Positions 19,199 through 30,700 of a stretch of 64,000 nt of DNA are shown piece after piece. This stretch comes from Embiotoca jacksoni (Eukaryota > Chordata > Actinopteri > Embiotocidae), in NCBI GenBank assembly GCA_022577435.1, contig JAKOON010000082.1, forward strand, positions 220,001 through 284,000, given 5' to 3'. The notes under the pieces were generated by a model, which was not told the DNA's origin, searched no databases, and was given only the letters and a program-made list of their open reading frames with translations. The position numbers and the translations under genes are program-made. Numbering within the stretch: position 1 is the first letter of the stretch; each line of letters opens with the position of its first letter.

Positions 19199-22097
19199 CT
19201 ATAAAAAGTGTTCTATAGAAAGTGTTCTATAAAAGGTGTTCTGTAGAAGGTGTTCAATAGAAGGTGTTCTTTAAAAAGTGTTTTATAGAATTTGTTTTAT
19301 AGTATGTGTTCTATGGAAGGTGTTTTACAGAAGGTGTTCTATAGAAGCTGTTCTATAGAAGGTGTTCTATAGAATGTGTTTTATAGAAGGTGTTCTATAG
19401 AAGGTGTTCTATAGAAGGTGTTTTAAAGAAGGATTTTTATAGAAGGTGATTTATAGAATGTGTTCTATAGTTGTTTTATAGAAGGTGTTTAAGATAAGGT
19501 GTTCTATAGAAGCTGTTCTATAGAAGGTGTTTTATAGAAGGTGTTCTATAGAAGGTGTTCCATAGAAGGTGTTTTACAGAAGGAGTTTTATAGAAGGTGT
19601 TTTATAGAATGTGTTCTATAGGTGTTCTATAGAAGGTGTTTTATAGAAGCTGTTCTATAGAATGTGTTCTATAGTAGGTGTTCTATAGAAGCTGTTCTAT
19701 AGAAGGTGTTCTATAGAAGGTCTTTCATAGAAGGTGTTTTACAGAATGTGTTCTATAGAAGGTATTCTGTAGAAGGTGTTCAATAGAAGGTGTTCTATAG
19801 AAGCTGTTCTATAGAAGGTGTTCTATAGAAGGTGTTTTATAGAAGGTGTTTTATAGAAGGTGTTCTATAAAAATTGTTTTATAGAATGTGTTCTATAGAA
19901 GGTGTTTTACAGAAGGTGTTCTATAGAAGCTGTTCTATAGAAGGTGTTCTATAAAAGGTGTTCTGTAGAAGGTGTTCAATAGAAGGTGTTCTTTAAAAAG
20001 TGTTTTATAGAATTTGTTTTATAGAATGTTTTATAGAAGGTGTTCTATAGAAGCTGTCCTATAGAAAGTGTTCTATAGAAGGTGTTTTATAGAAGGTGTT
20101 TTATAGAATGTGTTCCATAGAAGGTGTTTTACAGAAGTTGTTTCATAGAAGGTGTTTCATAGAATGTGTTCTATAGAAGTTGTTTTATAGAAGGTGTTTT
20201 ATAGAAGGTGATTTATAGAATGTGTTCTATAGTTGTTTTATAGGTGTTTTATATAAGGTGTTCTATAGAAGCTGTTCTATAGAAGGTGTTCTATAGAAGG
20301 TGTTTTATAGAAGGTGTTCTATAGAAGCTGTTCTATAGAAGGTGTTCTATAGGTGTTTTTTAAAAGGTGTTTTATAGAAGGCGTTCTATAGAAGCTGTTC
20401 TATAGAATGTGTTCTATAGAAGGTGTTTTATAGAAGGTGTTTTATAGAATGTGTTCTATAGAAGGTGTTCTATAAAGGTGTTCTATAGACGGTGTTCTAT
20501 AGAAGGTGTTCTATTAAAAGTCTTTTATAGAAGGTGTTCTATAGAAGGTGTTCTATAAAAGGTGTTCTATAGAAAGTATTCTACAGAAGGTGTTCTATAG
20601 AAGGTGTTTTATAGAAGGTGTTCTGTAGAAGCTGTTCTATAGAAGGTGTTCTATAGAAGGTGTTTGACAGAAGGTGTTCTATAGAAGGTGTTTTATCGAA
20701 GGTTTTCTATAAAAAAATGTTTTATAGAAGGTGTTCTATAGAAGCTGTTCTACAGAAGGTGTTCTATAGAAGGTGTTTTACAGAAGGTGTTTTATAGAAT
20801 GTGTTCTATAGAAGGTGTTTTATAGAATGTGTTCTATAAAAGGTGTTCTATAGAAGGTGTTCTATAAAAGGTGTTCTATAGAAAGTATTCTATAGAAGGT
20901 GTTCTATAGAAGGTGTTTTATAGAAGGTGTTTTAAAGAATGTGTTCCATAGAAGGTGTTCTGTAAAAAGTCTTTTATAGAAGTTGTTTTATAGAAGGTTT
21001 TCTTTAGAAGCTGTTCTATAGAAGGTGTTCTATAGAAGGTGTTTTATAGAAGGTGTTTTATAGAAGGTGTTTTATCGAAGGTTTTCTATAAAAAGTGTTT
21101 TATAGAAGGTGTTCTATAGAAGCTGTTCTACAGAAGGTGTTTTACAGAAGGTGTTTTATAGGTGTTCTATAGAAGGTGTTCTATAAAAAGTGTTCTATAG
21201 AAAGTGTTCTATAAAAGGTGTTCTGTAGAAGGTGTTCAATAGAAGGTGTTCTTTAAAAAGTGTTTTATAGAATTTGTTTTATAGTATGTGTTCTATGGAA
21301 GGTGTTTTACAGAAGGTGTTCTATAGAAGCTGTTCTATAGAAGGTGTTCTATAGAATGTGTTTTATAGAAGGTGTTCTATAGAAGGTGTTCTATAGAAGG
21401 TGTTTTAAAGAAGGATTTTTATAGAAGGTGATTTATAGAATGTGTTCTATAGTTGTTTTATAGAAGGTGTTTAAGATAAGGTGTTCTATAGAAGCTGTTC
21501 TATAGAAGGTGTTTTATAGAAGGTGTTCTATAGAAGGTGTTCCATAGAAGGTGTTTTACAGAAGGAGTTTTATAGAAGGTGTTTTATAGAATGTGTTCTA
21601 TAGGTGTTCTATAGAAGGTGTTTTATAGAAGCTGTTCTATAGAATGTGTTCTATAGAAGGTGTTTTATAGAAGGTGTTTTATAGAATGTGTTTCATAGAA
21701 GGTGTTCTATAGAAGGTGTTCTATAAAAGGTGTTCTGTAGAAGGTGTTCAATAGAAGGTGTTCTTTAAAAAGTGTTTTATAGAATTTGTTTTATAGAATG
21801 TTTTATAGAAGGTGTTCTATAGAAGCTGTCCTATAGAAAGTGTTCTATAGAAGGTGTTTTATAGAAGGTGTTTTATAGAATGTGTTCCATAGAAGGTGTT
21901 TTACAGAAGTTGTTTCATAGAAGGTGTTTCATAGAATGTGTTCTATAGAAGTTGTTTTATAGAAGGTGTTTTATAGAAGGTGATTTATAGAATGTGTTCT
22001 ATAGTTGTTTTATAGGTGTTTTATATAAGGTGTTCTATAGAAGCTGTTCTATAGAAGGTGTTCTATAGAAGGTGTTTTATAGAAGGTGTTCTATAGA
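19199..22097. repeat. Higher-order duplications, offsets 1,982 and 1,772 bp
   Basis: Positions 19199-19673 match 21181-21655; the landmark AAGATAAGG sits at 19491/21473. Positions 19949-20325 match 21721-22097; the landmark ATATAAGGTG sits at 20251/22023. The two offsets differ by 210 bp, so one copy lost or gained about 15 monomers between the segments. Confidence 0.85.
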
Positions 22098-22815
22098 AGG
22101 TGTTCCATAGAAGGTGTTTTACAGAAGGAGTTTTATAGAAGGTGTTTTATAGAATGTGTTCTACAGGTGTTTTATAGAAGGTGTTTTATAGAAGGTGTTC
22201 TATAGAAGCTGTTCTATAGAAGGTGTTCTATAGAAGGTGTTTTATAGAAGGTGTTCTATAGAAGCTGTTCGATAGAAGGTGTTCTATAGAAGGTCTTTCA
22301 TAGAAGGTGTTTTACAGAATGTGTTCTATAGAAGGTATTCTGTAGAAGGTGTTCAATAGAAGGTGTTCTATAGAAGCTGTTCTATAGAAGGTGTTCTATA
22401 GAAGGTGTTTTATAGAAGGTGTTTTATAGAAGGTGTTCTATAAAAATTGTTTTATAGAATGTGTTCTATAGAAGGTGTTTTACAGAAGGTGTTCTATAGA
22501 AGCTGTTCTATAGAAGGTGTTCTATAGAATGTGTTTTATAGAAGGGATTTTGTAGAATGTGTTCTATAGAATGTTTTTTATGGAAGGTGTTCTATAGAAG
22601 GTGTTTTATAGAAGGTGTTATATAGAATGTGTTTTATAGAAGGTGTTCTATAGAAGCTGTTCTATAGAAGGTGTTCTATAGAAGGTGTTTTATAGAAGGT
22701 GTTTTATAGAATGTCTTCTATAGAAGGTGTTCTTTAAAAGGTGTTCTATAGAAGGTGTTCTATAGAAGGTGTTCTTTAAAAGGTGTTTTATAGAAGGTGT
22801 TTTATGGAAGGTGTT

Positions 22816-23023
22816 CCTTCTGAAATGATACTGCAGGAGGTTTCATCGGAGGATGATGATCAGGATGTTACGGAGAATAAAAGTGAATCAAAACGATCTC
22901 ACTGATTGGCACAAACCTCTTTCTCCTTGTTTGTTTTTGATAACAATAAATTATTTGTAAAACTAAGTTCCAATAAAAGTTTCTGTAATAAATGATATAA
23001 ACACAGCATGAGCTTCTTCAGAC
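22816..23023. other. Unique 208-bp interruption of array C
   Basis: The array stops at GGTGTTCCTTCTGAAATG and resumes at GACAGGTGTTCTATAAAAAG. The insert is unique: TACTGCAGGAGGTTTCATC, then GATGATGATCAGGATGTTAC, then an A/T-rich half with three AATAAA words (22945, 22972 and 22987). It has no ORF, no TIRs and no target-site duplication that I can identify. I found no second copy in the remaining 41 kb of array, so it predates or escaped the later duplications. Confidence 0.9.
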
Positions 23024-23285
23024 AGGTGTTCTATAAAAAGTGTTTTATAGAAGGAGTTCAATAGAAGCTGTTCTATAGAAGGTGTTCTATAGAAGGTGTT
23101 TTTTCGAAGGTGTTTTATAGAAGGCGTTCTATAGAAGCTGTTCTATAGAATGTGTTCTATAGAAGGTGTTTTATAGAAGGTGTTTTATAGAATGTGTTTC
23201 ATAGAAGGTGTTCTATAAAGGTGTTCTATAGACGGTGTTCTATAGAAGGTGTTCTATTAAAAGTCTTTTATAGAAGGTGTTCTAT

Positions 23286-26200
23286 AGAAGTTGTTCTATA
23301 GAAGGTGTTCTATAGAGGGTTTTTTATAGAAGGTGTTTTATAGAAGGTGTTCTATAGAAGCTGTTCTATAGAAGGTGTTATATTAAAAGTCTTTTGTAGA
23401 AGGTGTTCTATAGAGGGTTTTTTATAGAAGGTGTTTTATAGAAAGTGTTCTATAGAAGCTGTTCTATAGAAGGTGTTCTATAGAAGGTGTTTTATAGAAG
23501 GTGTTTTATAGAAGGTGTTTTATCGAATGTTTTCAATCAAAAGTGTTTTATAGAAGGTGTTCTATAGAAGCTGTTCTACAGAAGGTGTTCTATAGAAGGT
23601 GTTTTATAGAAGGTGTTCAATAGAAGCTGTTCTATAGAAGGTGTTCTATAAAGGTGTTCTATAGACGGTGTTCTATAGAAGGTGTTCTATTAAAAGTCTT
23701 TTATAGAAGGTGTTCTATAGAAGTTGTTCTATAGAAGGTGTTCTATAGAGGGTTTTTTATAGAAAGTGTTCTATAGAAGCTGTTCTATAGAATGTGTTCT
23801 ATAGAAGGTGTTCCATAAAAGGTGTTCTATAGAAAGTATTCTATAGAAGGTGTTCTATAGAAGGTGTTTTATAGAAGGTGTTCTGTAGAAGCTGTTCTAT
23901 AGAAGGTGTTCTATAGAAGGTGTTTGACAGAAGGTGTTCTATAGAAGGTGTTTTATCGAAGGTTTTCTATAAAAAATGTTTTATAGAAGGTGTTCTATAG
24001 AAGCTGTTCTACAGAAGGTGTTCTATAGAAGGTGTTTTATAGAAGGTGTTTTATAGAATGTGTTCTATAGAAGGTGTTTTATAGAATGTGTTCTATAAAA
24101 GGTGTTCTATAGAAGGTGTTCTGTAAAAGGTGTTCTATAGAAGGTGTTCTATAAAATGTGTTCTATAGAAAGTATTCTATAGAAGGTGTTCTATAGAAGG
24201 TGTTTTATAGAAGGTGTTCTGTAGAAGCTGTTCTATAGAAGGTGTTCTATAGATGGTGTTTGACAGAAGGTGTTCTATAGAAGGTGTTTTATCGAAGGTT
24301 TTCTATAAAAAATGTTTTATAGAAGGTGTTCTATAGAAGCTGTTCTACAGAAGGTGTTCTATAGAAGGTGTTTTATAGAAGGTGTTTTATAGAATGTGTT
24401 CTATAAAAGGTGTTCTATAGAAGGTGTTCTATAAAAGGTGTTCTATAGAAAGTATTCTATAGAAGGTGTTCTATAGAAGGTGTTTTATAGAAGGTGTTTT
24501 AATGAATGTGTTCCATAGAAGGTGTTCTGTAAAAAGTCTTTTATAGAAGGTGTTTTATAGAAGGTGTTCTGTAGAAGCTGTTCTATAGAAGGTGTTCTAT
24601 AGAAGGTGTTTTATAGAAGGTGTTTTATAGAAGGTGTTTTATCGAAGGTTTTCTATAAAAAGTGTTTTATAGAAGGTGTTCTATAGAAGCTGTTCTACAG
24701 AAGGTGTTCTATAGAAGGTGTTTTATAGAAGGTGTTTTATAGAATGTGTTCTATAAAAGGTGTTCTATAGAAGGTGTTCTATAGAAGGTGTTTTATAGAA
24801 GGTGTTCTATAGAAGGTGTTCTATAAAAAGTGTTCTATAGAAGGTGTTCTATAAAAGGTGTTTTGTAGAAGGTGTTCAATTGAAGGTGTTCTTTAAAAAG
24901 TGTTTTATAGAATTTGTTTTATAGAATGTTTTATAGAAGGTGTTCTATAGAAGCTGTCCTATAGAAAGTGTTCTATAGAAGGTGTTTTATAGAAGGTGTT
25001 TTATAGAATGTGTTCCATAGAAGGTGTTTTACAGAAGGTGTTTTATAGAAGGTGTTTCATAGAATGTGTTCTATAGAAGTTGTTTTATAGAAGGTGTTTT
25101 ATAGAATGTTTTTTATAGAAGGTGTTCTATAGAAGCTGTTCTATAGAAGGTGTTCTATAGAAGGTGTTCTACAGAAGGTGTTTTATAGAAGGTGTTTTAT
25201 AGAATGTGTTTCATAGAAGGTGTTCTATAGAAGCTGTTCTATAGAAGCTGTTCTACAGAAGGTGTTTTATAGAAGGTGTTTTATAGAAGGTGTTTTATAG
25301 AAGGTGTTCTATAGAAGCTGTTCTATAGAAGCTGTTCTATAGAAGGTGTTCTATAGAAGGTGTTTTATAGAAGGTGTTTTATAGAATGTGTTCTATAGAA
25401 GGTGTTCTATAGAAGGTGTTTTAAAGAAGGAGTTTTATAGAAGGTGTTTTATAGAATGTGTTCTATAGTTGTTTTATAGAAGGTGTTTTATAGAAGTTGT
25501 TCTATAGAAGGTGTTCTATAGAGGGTTTTTTATAGAAGGTGTTTTATAGAAGGTGTTCTATAGAAGCTGTTCTATAGAAGGTGTTATATTAAAAGTCTTT
25601 TGTAGAAGGTGTTCTATAGAGGGTTTTTTATAGAAGGTGTTTTATAGAAAGTGTTCTATAGAAGCTGTTCTATAGAAGGTGTTCTATAGAAGGTGTTTTA
25701 TATAAGGTGTTTTATAGAAGGTGTTTTATCGAATGTTTTCAATCAAAAGTGTTTTATAGAAGGTGTTCTATAGAAGCTGTTCTACAGAAGGTGTTCTATA
25801 GAAGGTGTTTTATAGAAGGTGTTCAATAGAAGCTGTTTTATAGAAGGTGTTCTATAAAGGTGTTCTATAGACGGTGTTCTATAGAAGGTGTTCTATTAAA
25901 AGTCTTTTATAGAAGGTGTTCTATAGAAGTTGTTCTATAGAAGGTGTTCTATAGAGGGTTTTTTATAGAAAATGTTCTATAGAAGCTGTTCTATAGAATG
26001 TGTTCTATAGAAGGTGTTCCATAAAAGGTGTTCTATAGAAAGTATTCTATAGAAGGTGTTCTATAGAAGGTGTTTTATAGAAGGTGTTCTGTAGAAGCTG
26101 TTCTATAGAAGGTGTTCTATAGAAGGTGTTTGACAGAAGGTGTTCTATAGAAGGTGTTTTATCGAAGGTTTTCTATAAAAAATGTTTTATAGAAGGTGTT

Positions 26201-27725
26201 CTATAGAAGCTGTTCTACAGAAGGTGTTCTATAGAAGGTGTTTTATAGAAGGTGTTTTATAGAATGTGTTCTATAGAAGGTGTTTTATAGAATGTGTTCT
26301 ATAAAAGGTGTTCTATAGAAGGTGTTCTATAAAAGGTGTTCTATAGAAGGTGTTCTATAAAAGGTGTTCTATAGAAAGTATTCTATAGAAGGTGTTCTAT
26401 AGAAGGTGTTTTATAGAAGGTGTTCTGTAGAAGCTGTTCTATAGAAGGTGTTCTATAGATGGTGTTTGACAGAAGGTGTTCTATAGAAGGTGTTTTATCG
26501 AAGGTTTTCTATAAAAAATGTTTTATAGAAGGTGTTCTATAGAAGCTGTTCTACAGAAGGTGTTCTATAGAAGGTGTTTTATAGAAGGTGTTTTATAGAA
26601 TGTGTTCTATAGAAGGTCTTTTATAGAATGTGTTCTATAAAAGGTGTTCTATAGAAGGTGTTCTATAAAAGGTGTTCTATAGAAAGTATTCTATAGAAGG
26701 TGTTCTATAGAAGGTGTTTTAGAGAAGGTGTTTTAAAGAATGTGTTCCATAGAAGGTGTTCTGTAAAAAGTCTTTTATAGAAGGTGTTTTATAGAAGGTG
26801 TTCTGTAGAAGCTGTTCTATAGAAGGTGTTCTATAGAAGGTGTTTTATAGAAGGTGTTTTATAGAAGGTGTTTTATCGAAGGTTTTCTATAAAAAGTGTT
26901 TTATAGAAGGTGTTCTATAGAAGCTGTTCTACAGAAGGTGTTCTATAGAAGGTGTTTTATAGAAGGTGTTTTATAGAATGTGTTCTATAAAAGGTGTTCT
27001 ATAGAAGGTGTTCTATAGAAGGTGTTTTATAGAAGGTGTTCTATAGAAGGTGTTCTATAAAAAGTGTTCTATAGAAGGTGTTCTATAAAAGGTGTTTTGT
27101 AGAAGGTGTTCAATAGAAGGTGTTCTTTAAAAAGTGTTTTATAGAATTTGTTTTATAGAATGTTTTATAGAAGGTGTTCTATAGAAGCTGTCCTATAGAA
27201 AGTGTTCTATAGAAGGTGTTTTATAGAAGGTGTTTTATAGAATGTGTTCCATAGAAGGTGTTTTACAGAAGGTGTTTTATAGAAGGTGTTTCATAGAATG
27301 TGTTCTATAGAAGTTGTTTTATAGAAGGTGTTTTATAGAATGTTTTTTATAGAAGGTGTTCTATAGAAGCTGTTCTATAGAAGGTGTTCTATAGAAGGTG
27401 TTCTACAGAAGGTGTTTTATAGAAGGTGTTTTATAGAATGTGTTTCATAGAAGGTGTTCTATAGAAGCTGTTCTATAGAAGCTGTTCTACAGAAGGTGTT
27501 TTATAGAAGGTGTTTTATAGAAGGTGTTTTATAGAAGGTGTTCTATAGAAGCTGTTCTATAGAAGCTGTTCTATAGAAGGTGTTCTATAGAAGGTGTTTT
27601 ATAGAAGGTGTTTTATAGAATGTGTTCTATAGAAGGTGTTCTATAGAAGGTGTTTTAAAGAAGGAGTTTTATAGAAGGTGTTTTATAGAATGTGTTCTAT
27701 AGTTGTTTTATAGAAGGTGTTTTAT
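23286..27725. repeat. Tandem higher-order duplication of about 2.2 kb
   Basis: GAGGGTTTTTT occurs at 23315 and 25521 and again at 23413 and 25619. GAATGTTTTCAATCAAAAG occurs at 23525 and 25731. AGATGGTGTTTGACAG occurs at 24251 and 26457. All give an offset of 2,206 bp. Further right the offset becomes 2,234 bp (CAAT landmark 24877/27111), from a gain of two monomers. Copies are about 23286-25491 and 25492-27725. Confidence 0.85.
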
Positions 27726-30700
27726 AGAAGGTGTTCTATAGAAGCTGTTCTATAGAAGGTGTTCTATAGAAGGTGTTTTATAGAAGGTGTTCTATAGAAG
27801 GTGTTCCATAGAAGGTGTTTTATAGAAGGAGTTTTATAGAAGGTGTTTTATAGAATGTGTTCTATAGGTGTTTTATAGAAGATGTTTTATAGAAGGTGTT
27901 CTATAGAAGCTGTTCTATAGAAGGTGTTCTATAGAAGGTGTTTTATAGAAGGTGTTTTATAGAAGGTGTTCTATAGAATGTGTTCTATAGAAGGTGTTCT
28001 ATAGAAGCTGTTCTATAGAAGGTGTTCTGTAGAAGGTGTTTAATAGAAGGTGTTTTACAGAATGTGTTCTATAGAAGGTATTCTGTAGAAGGTGTTCAAT
28101 AGAAGGTGTTCTATAGAAGCTGTTCTATAGAAGGTGTTCTATAGAAGGTGTTTTATAGAAGGTGTTCTATAGAAGGTGTTCCATAGAAGGTGTTTTATAG
28201 AAGGAGTTTTATAGAAGGTGTTTTATAGAATGTGTTCTATAGTTGTTTTATAGAAGGTGTTCCATAGAAGGTGTTTTATAGAAGGAGTTTTATAGAAGGT
28301 GTTTTATAGAATGTTTTTTATAGAAGGTGTTCTATAGAAGCTGTTCTATAGAAGGTGTTCTATAGAAGGTGTTCTACAGAAGGTGTTTTATAGAAGGTGT
28401 TTTATAGAATGTGTTTCATAGAAGGTGTTTTATCGAAGGTGTTTTATAGAAAGTGCTCCATAGAAGGTGTTTTATAGAAGGTCTTCTATAGAAGCTGTTC
28501 TATAGAAGCTGTTCTATAGAAGGTGTTCTATAGAATGTGTTTCATAGAAGGTGTTCTATAGAAGCTGTTCTATAGAAGCTGTTCTACAGAAGGTGTTTTA
28601 TAGAAGGTGTTTTATAGAAGGTGTTTTATCGAAGGTGTTCTATAGAAGCTGTTCTATAGAAGCTGTTCTATAGAAGGTGTTCTATAGAAGGTGTTTTATA
28701 GAAGGTGTTTTATAGAATGTGTTCTATAGAAGGTGTTCTATAGAAGGTGTTTTAAAGAAGGAGTTTTATAGAAGGTGTTTTATAGAATGTGTTCTATAGT
28801 TGTTTTATAGAAGGTGTTTTATAGAAGGTGTTCTATAGAAGCTGTTCTATAGAAGGTGTTCTATAGAAGGTGTTTTATAGAAGGTGTTCTATAGAAGGTG
28901 TTCCATAGAAGGTGTTTTATAGAAGGAGTTTTATAGAAGGTGTTTTATAGAATGTGTTCTATAGGTGTTTTATAGAAGATGTTTTATAGAAGGTGTTCTA
29001 TAGAAGCTGTTCTATAGAAGGTGTTCTATAGAAGGTGTTTTATAGAAGGTGTTTTATAGAAGGTGTTCTATAGAATGTGTTCTATAGAAGGTGTTCTATA
29101 GAAGCTGTTCTATAGAAGGTGTTCTGTAGAAGGTGTTTAATAGAAGGTGTTTTACAGAATGTGTTCTATAGAAGGTATTCTGTAGAAGGTGTTCAATAGA
29201 AGGTGTTCTATAGAAGCTGTTCTATAGAAGGTGTTCTATAGAAGGTGTTTTATAGAAGGTGTTCTATAGAAGGTGTTCCATAGAAGGTGTTTTATAGAAG
29301 GAGTTTTATAGAAGGTGTTTTATAGAATGTGTTCTATAGTTGTTTTATAGAAGGTGTTCCATAGAAGGTGTTTTATAGAAGGAGTTTTATAGAAGGTGTT
29401 TTATAGAATGTTTTTTATAGAAGGTGTTCTATAGAAGCTGTTCTATAGAAGGTGTTCTATAGAAGGTGTTCTACAGAAGGTGTTTTATAGAAGGTGTTTT
29501 ATAGAATGTGTTTCATAGAAGGTGTTTTATCGAAGGTGTTTTATAGAAAGTGCTCCATAGAAGGTGTTTTATAGAAGGTCTTCTATAGAAGCTGTTCTAT
29601 AGAAGCTGTTCTATAGAAGGTGTTCTATAGAATGTGTTTCATAGAAGGTGTTCTGTAGAAGCTGTTCTATAGAAGCTGTTCTACAGAAGGTGTTTTATAG
29701 AAGGTGTTTTATAGAAGGTGTTTTATAGAAGGTGTTCTATAGAAGCTGTTCTATAGAAGCTGTTCTATAGAAGGTGTTCTATAGAAGGTGTTTTATAGAA
29801 GGTGTTTTATAGAATGTGTTCTATAGAAGGTGTTCTATAGAAGGTGTTTTAAAGAAGGAGTTTTATAGAAGGTGTTTTATAGAATGTGTTCTATAGTTGT
29901 TTTATAGAAGGTGTTTTATAGAAGGTGTTCTATAGAAGCTGTTCTATAGAAGGTGTTCTATAGAAGGTGTTTTATAGAAGGTGTTCTATAGAAGGTGTTC
30001 CATAGAAGGTGTTTTATAGAAGGAGTTTTATAGAAGGTGTTTTATAGAATGTGTTCTATAGGTGTTTTATAGAAGGTGTTTTATAGAAGGTGTTCTATAG
30101 AAGCTGTTCTATAGAAGGTGTTCTATAGAAGGTGTTTTATAGAAGGTGTTTTATAGAAGGTGTTCTATAGAATGTGTTCTATAGAAGGTGTTCTATAGAA
30201 GCTGTTCTATAGAAGGTGTTCTGTAGAAGGTGTTCTATAGAAGGTGTTCTATAGATGGTGTTTGACAGAAGGTGTTCTATAGAAGGTGTTTTATCGAAGG
30301 TTTTCTATAAAAAATGTTTTATAGAAGGTGTTCTATAGAAGCTGTTCTACAGAAGGTGTTCTATAGAAGGTGTTTTATAGAAGGTGTTTTATAGAATGTG
30401 TTCTATAAAAGGTGTTCTATAGAAGGTGTTCTATAAAAGGTGTTCTATAGAAAGTATTCTATAGAAGGTGTTCTATAGAAGGTGTTTTATAGAAGGTGTT
30501 TTAATGAATGTGTTCCATAGAAGGTGTTCTGTAAAAAGTCTTTTATAGAAGGTGTTTTATAGAAGGTGTTCTGTAGAAGCTGTTCTATAGAAGGTGTTCT
30601 ATAGAAGGTGTTTTATAGAAGGTGTTTTATAGAAGGTGTTTTATCGAAGGTTTTCTATAAAAAGTGTTTTATAGAAGGTGTTCTATAGAAGCTGTTCTAC

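Larger units (their letters stand above)
15695..22815. repeat. Array C, left block: 14-bp satellite, about 500 monomers
   Basis: The consensus monomer is GAAGGTGTTCTATA, with a T variant GAAGGTGTTTTATA of similar frequency. Recurring variants are GAAGCTGTTCTATA, GAATGTGTTCTATA, GAAGGTGTTCCATA, GAAGGTGTTTTACA, AAAGGTGTTCTATA and AAAAGTGTTTTATA. Shortened 11- and 12-bp monomers also occur. All six frames are closed by TAG/TAA, so there is no coding potential. This block is more heterogeneous than the right block: more singletons such as TTTGACAGAAGG and GTTTTGTTGAATG are seen. Confidence 0.98.

Noticed and set aside
22816..23023. A gene 3' end, from three AATAAA words
   Set aside because: The sequence is A/T-rich and AATAAA is expected by chance. 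There is no ORF upstream, only satellite.
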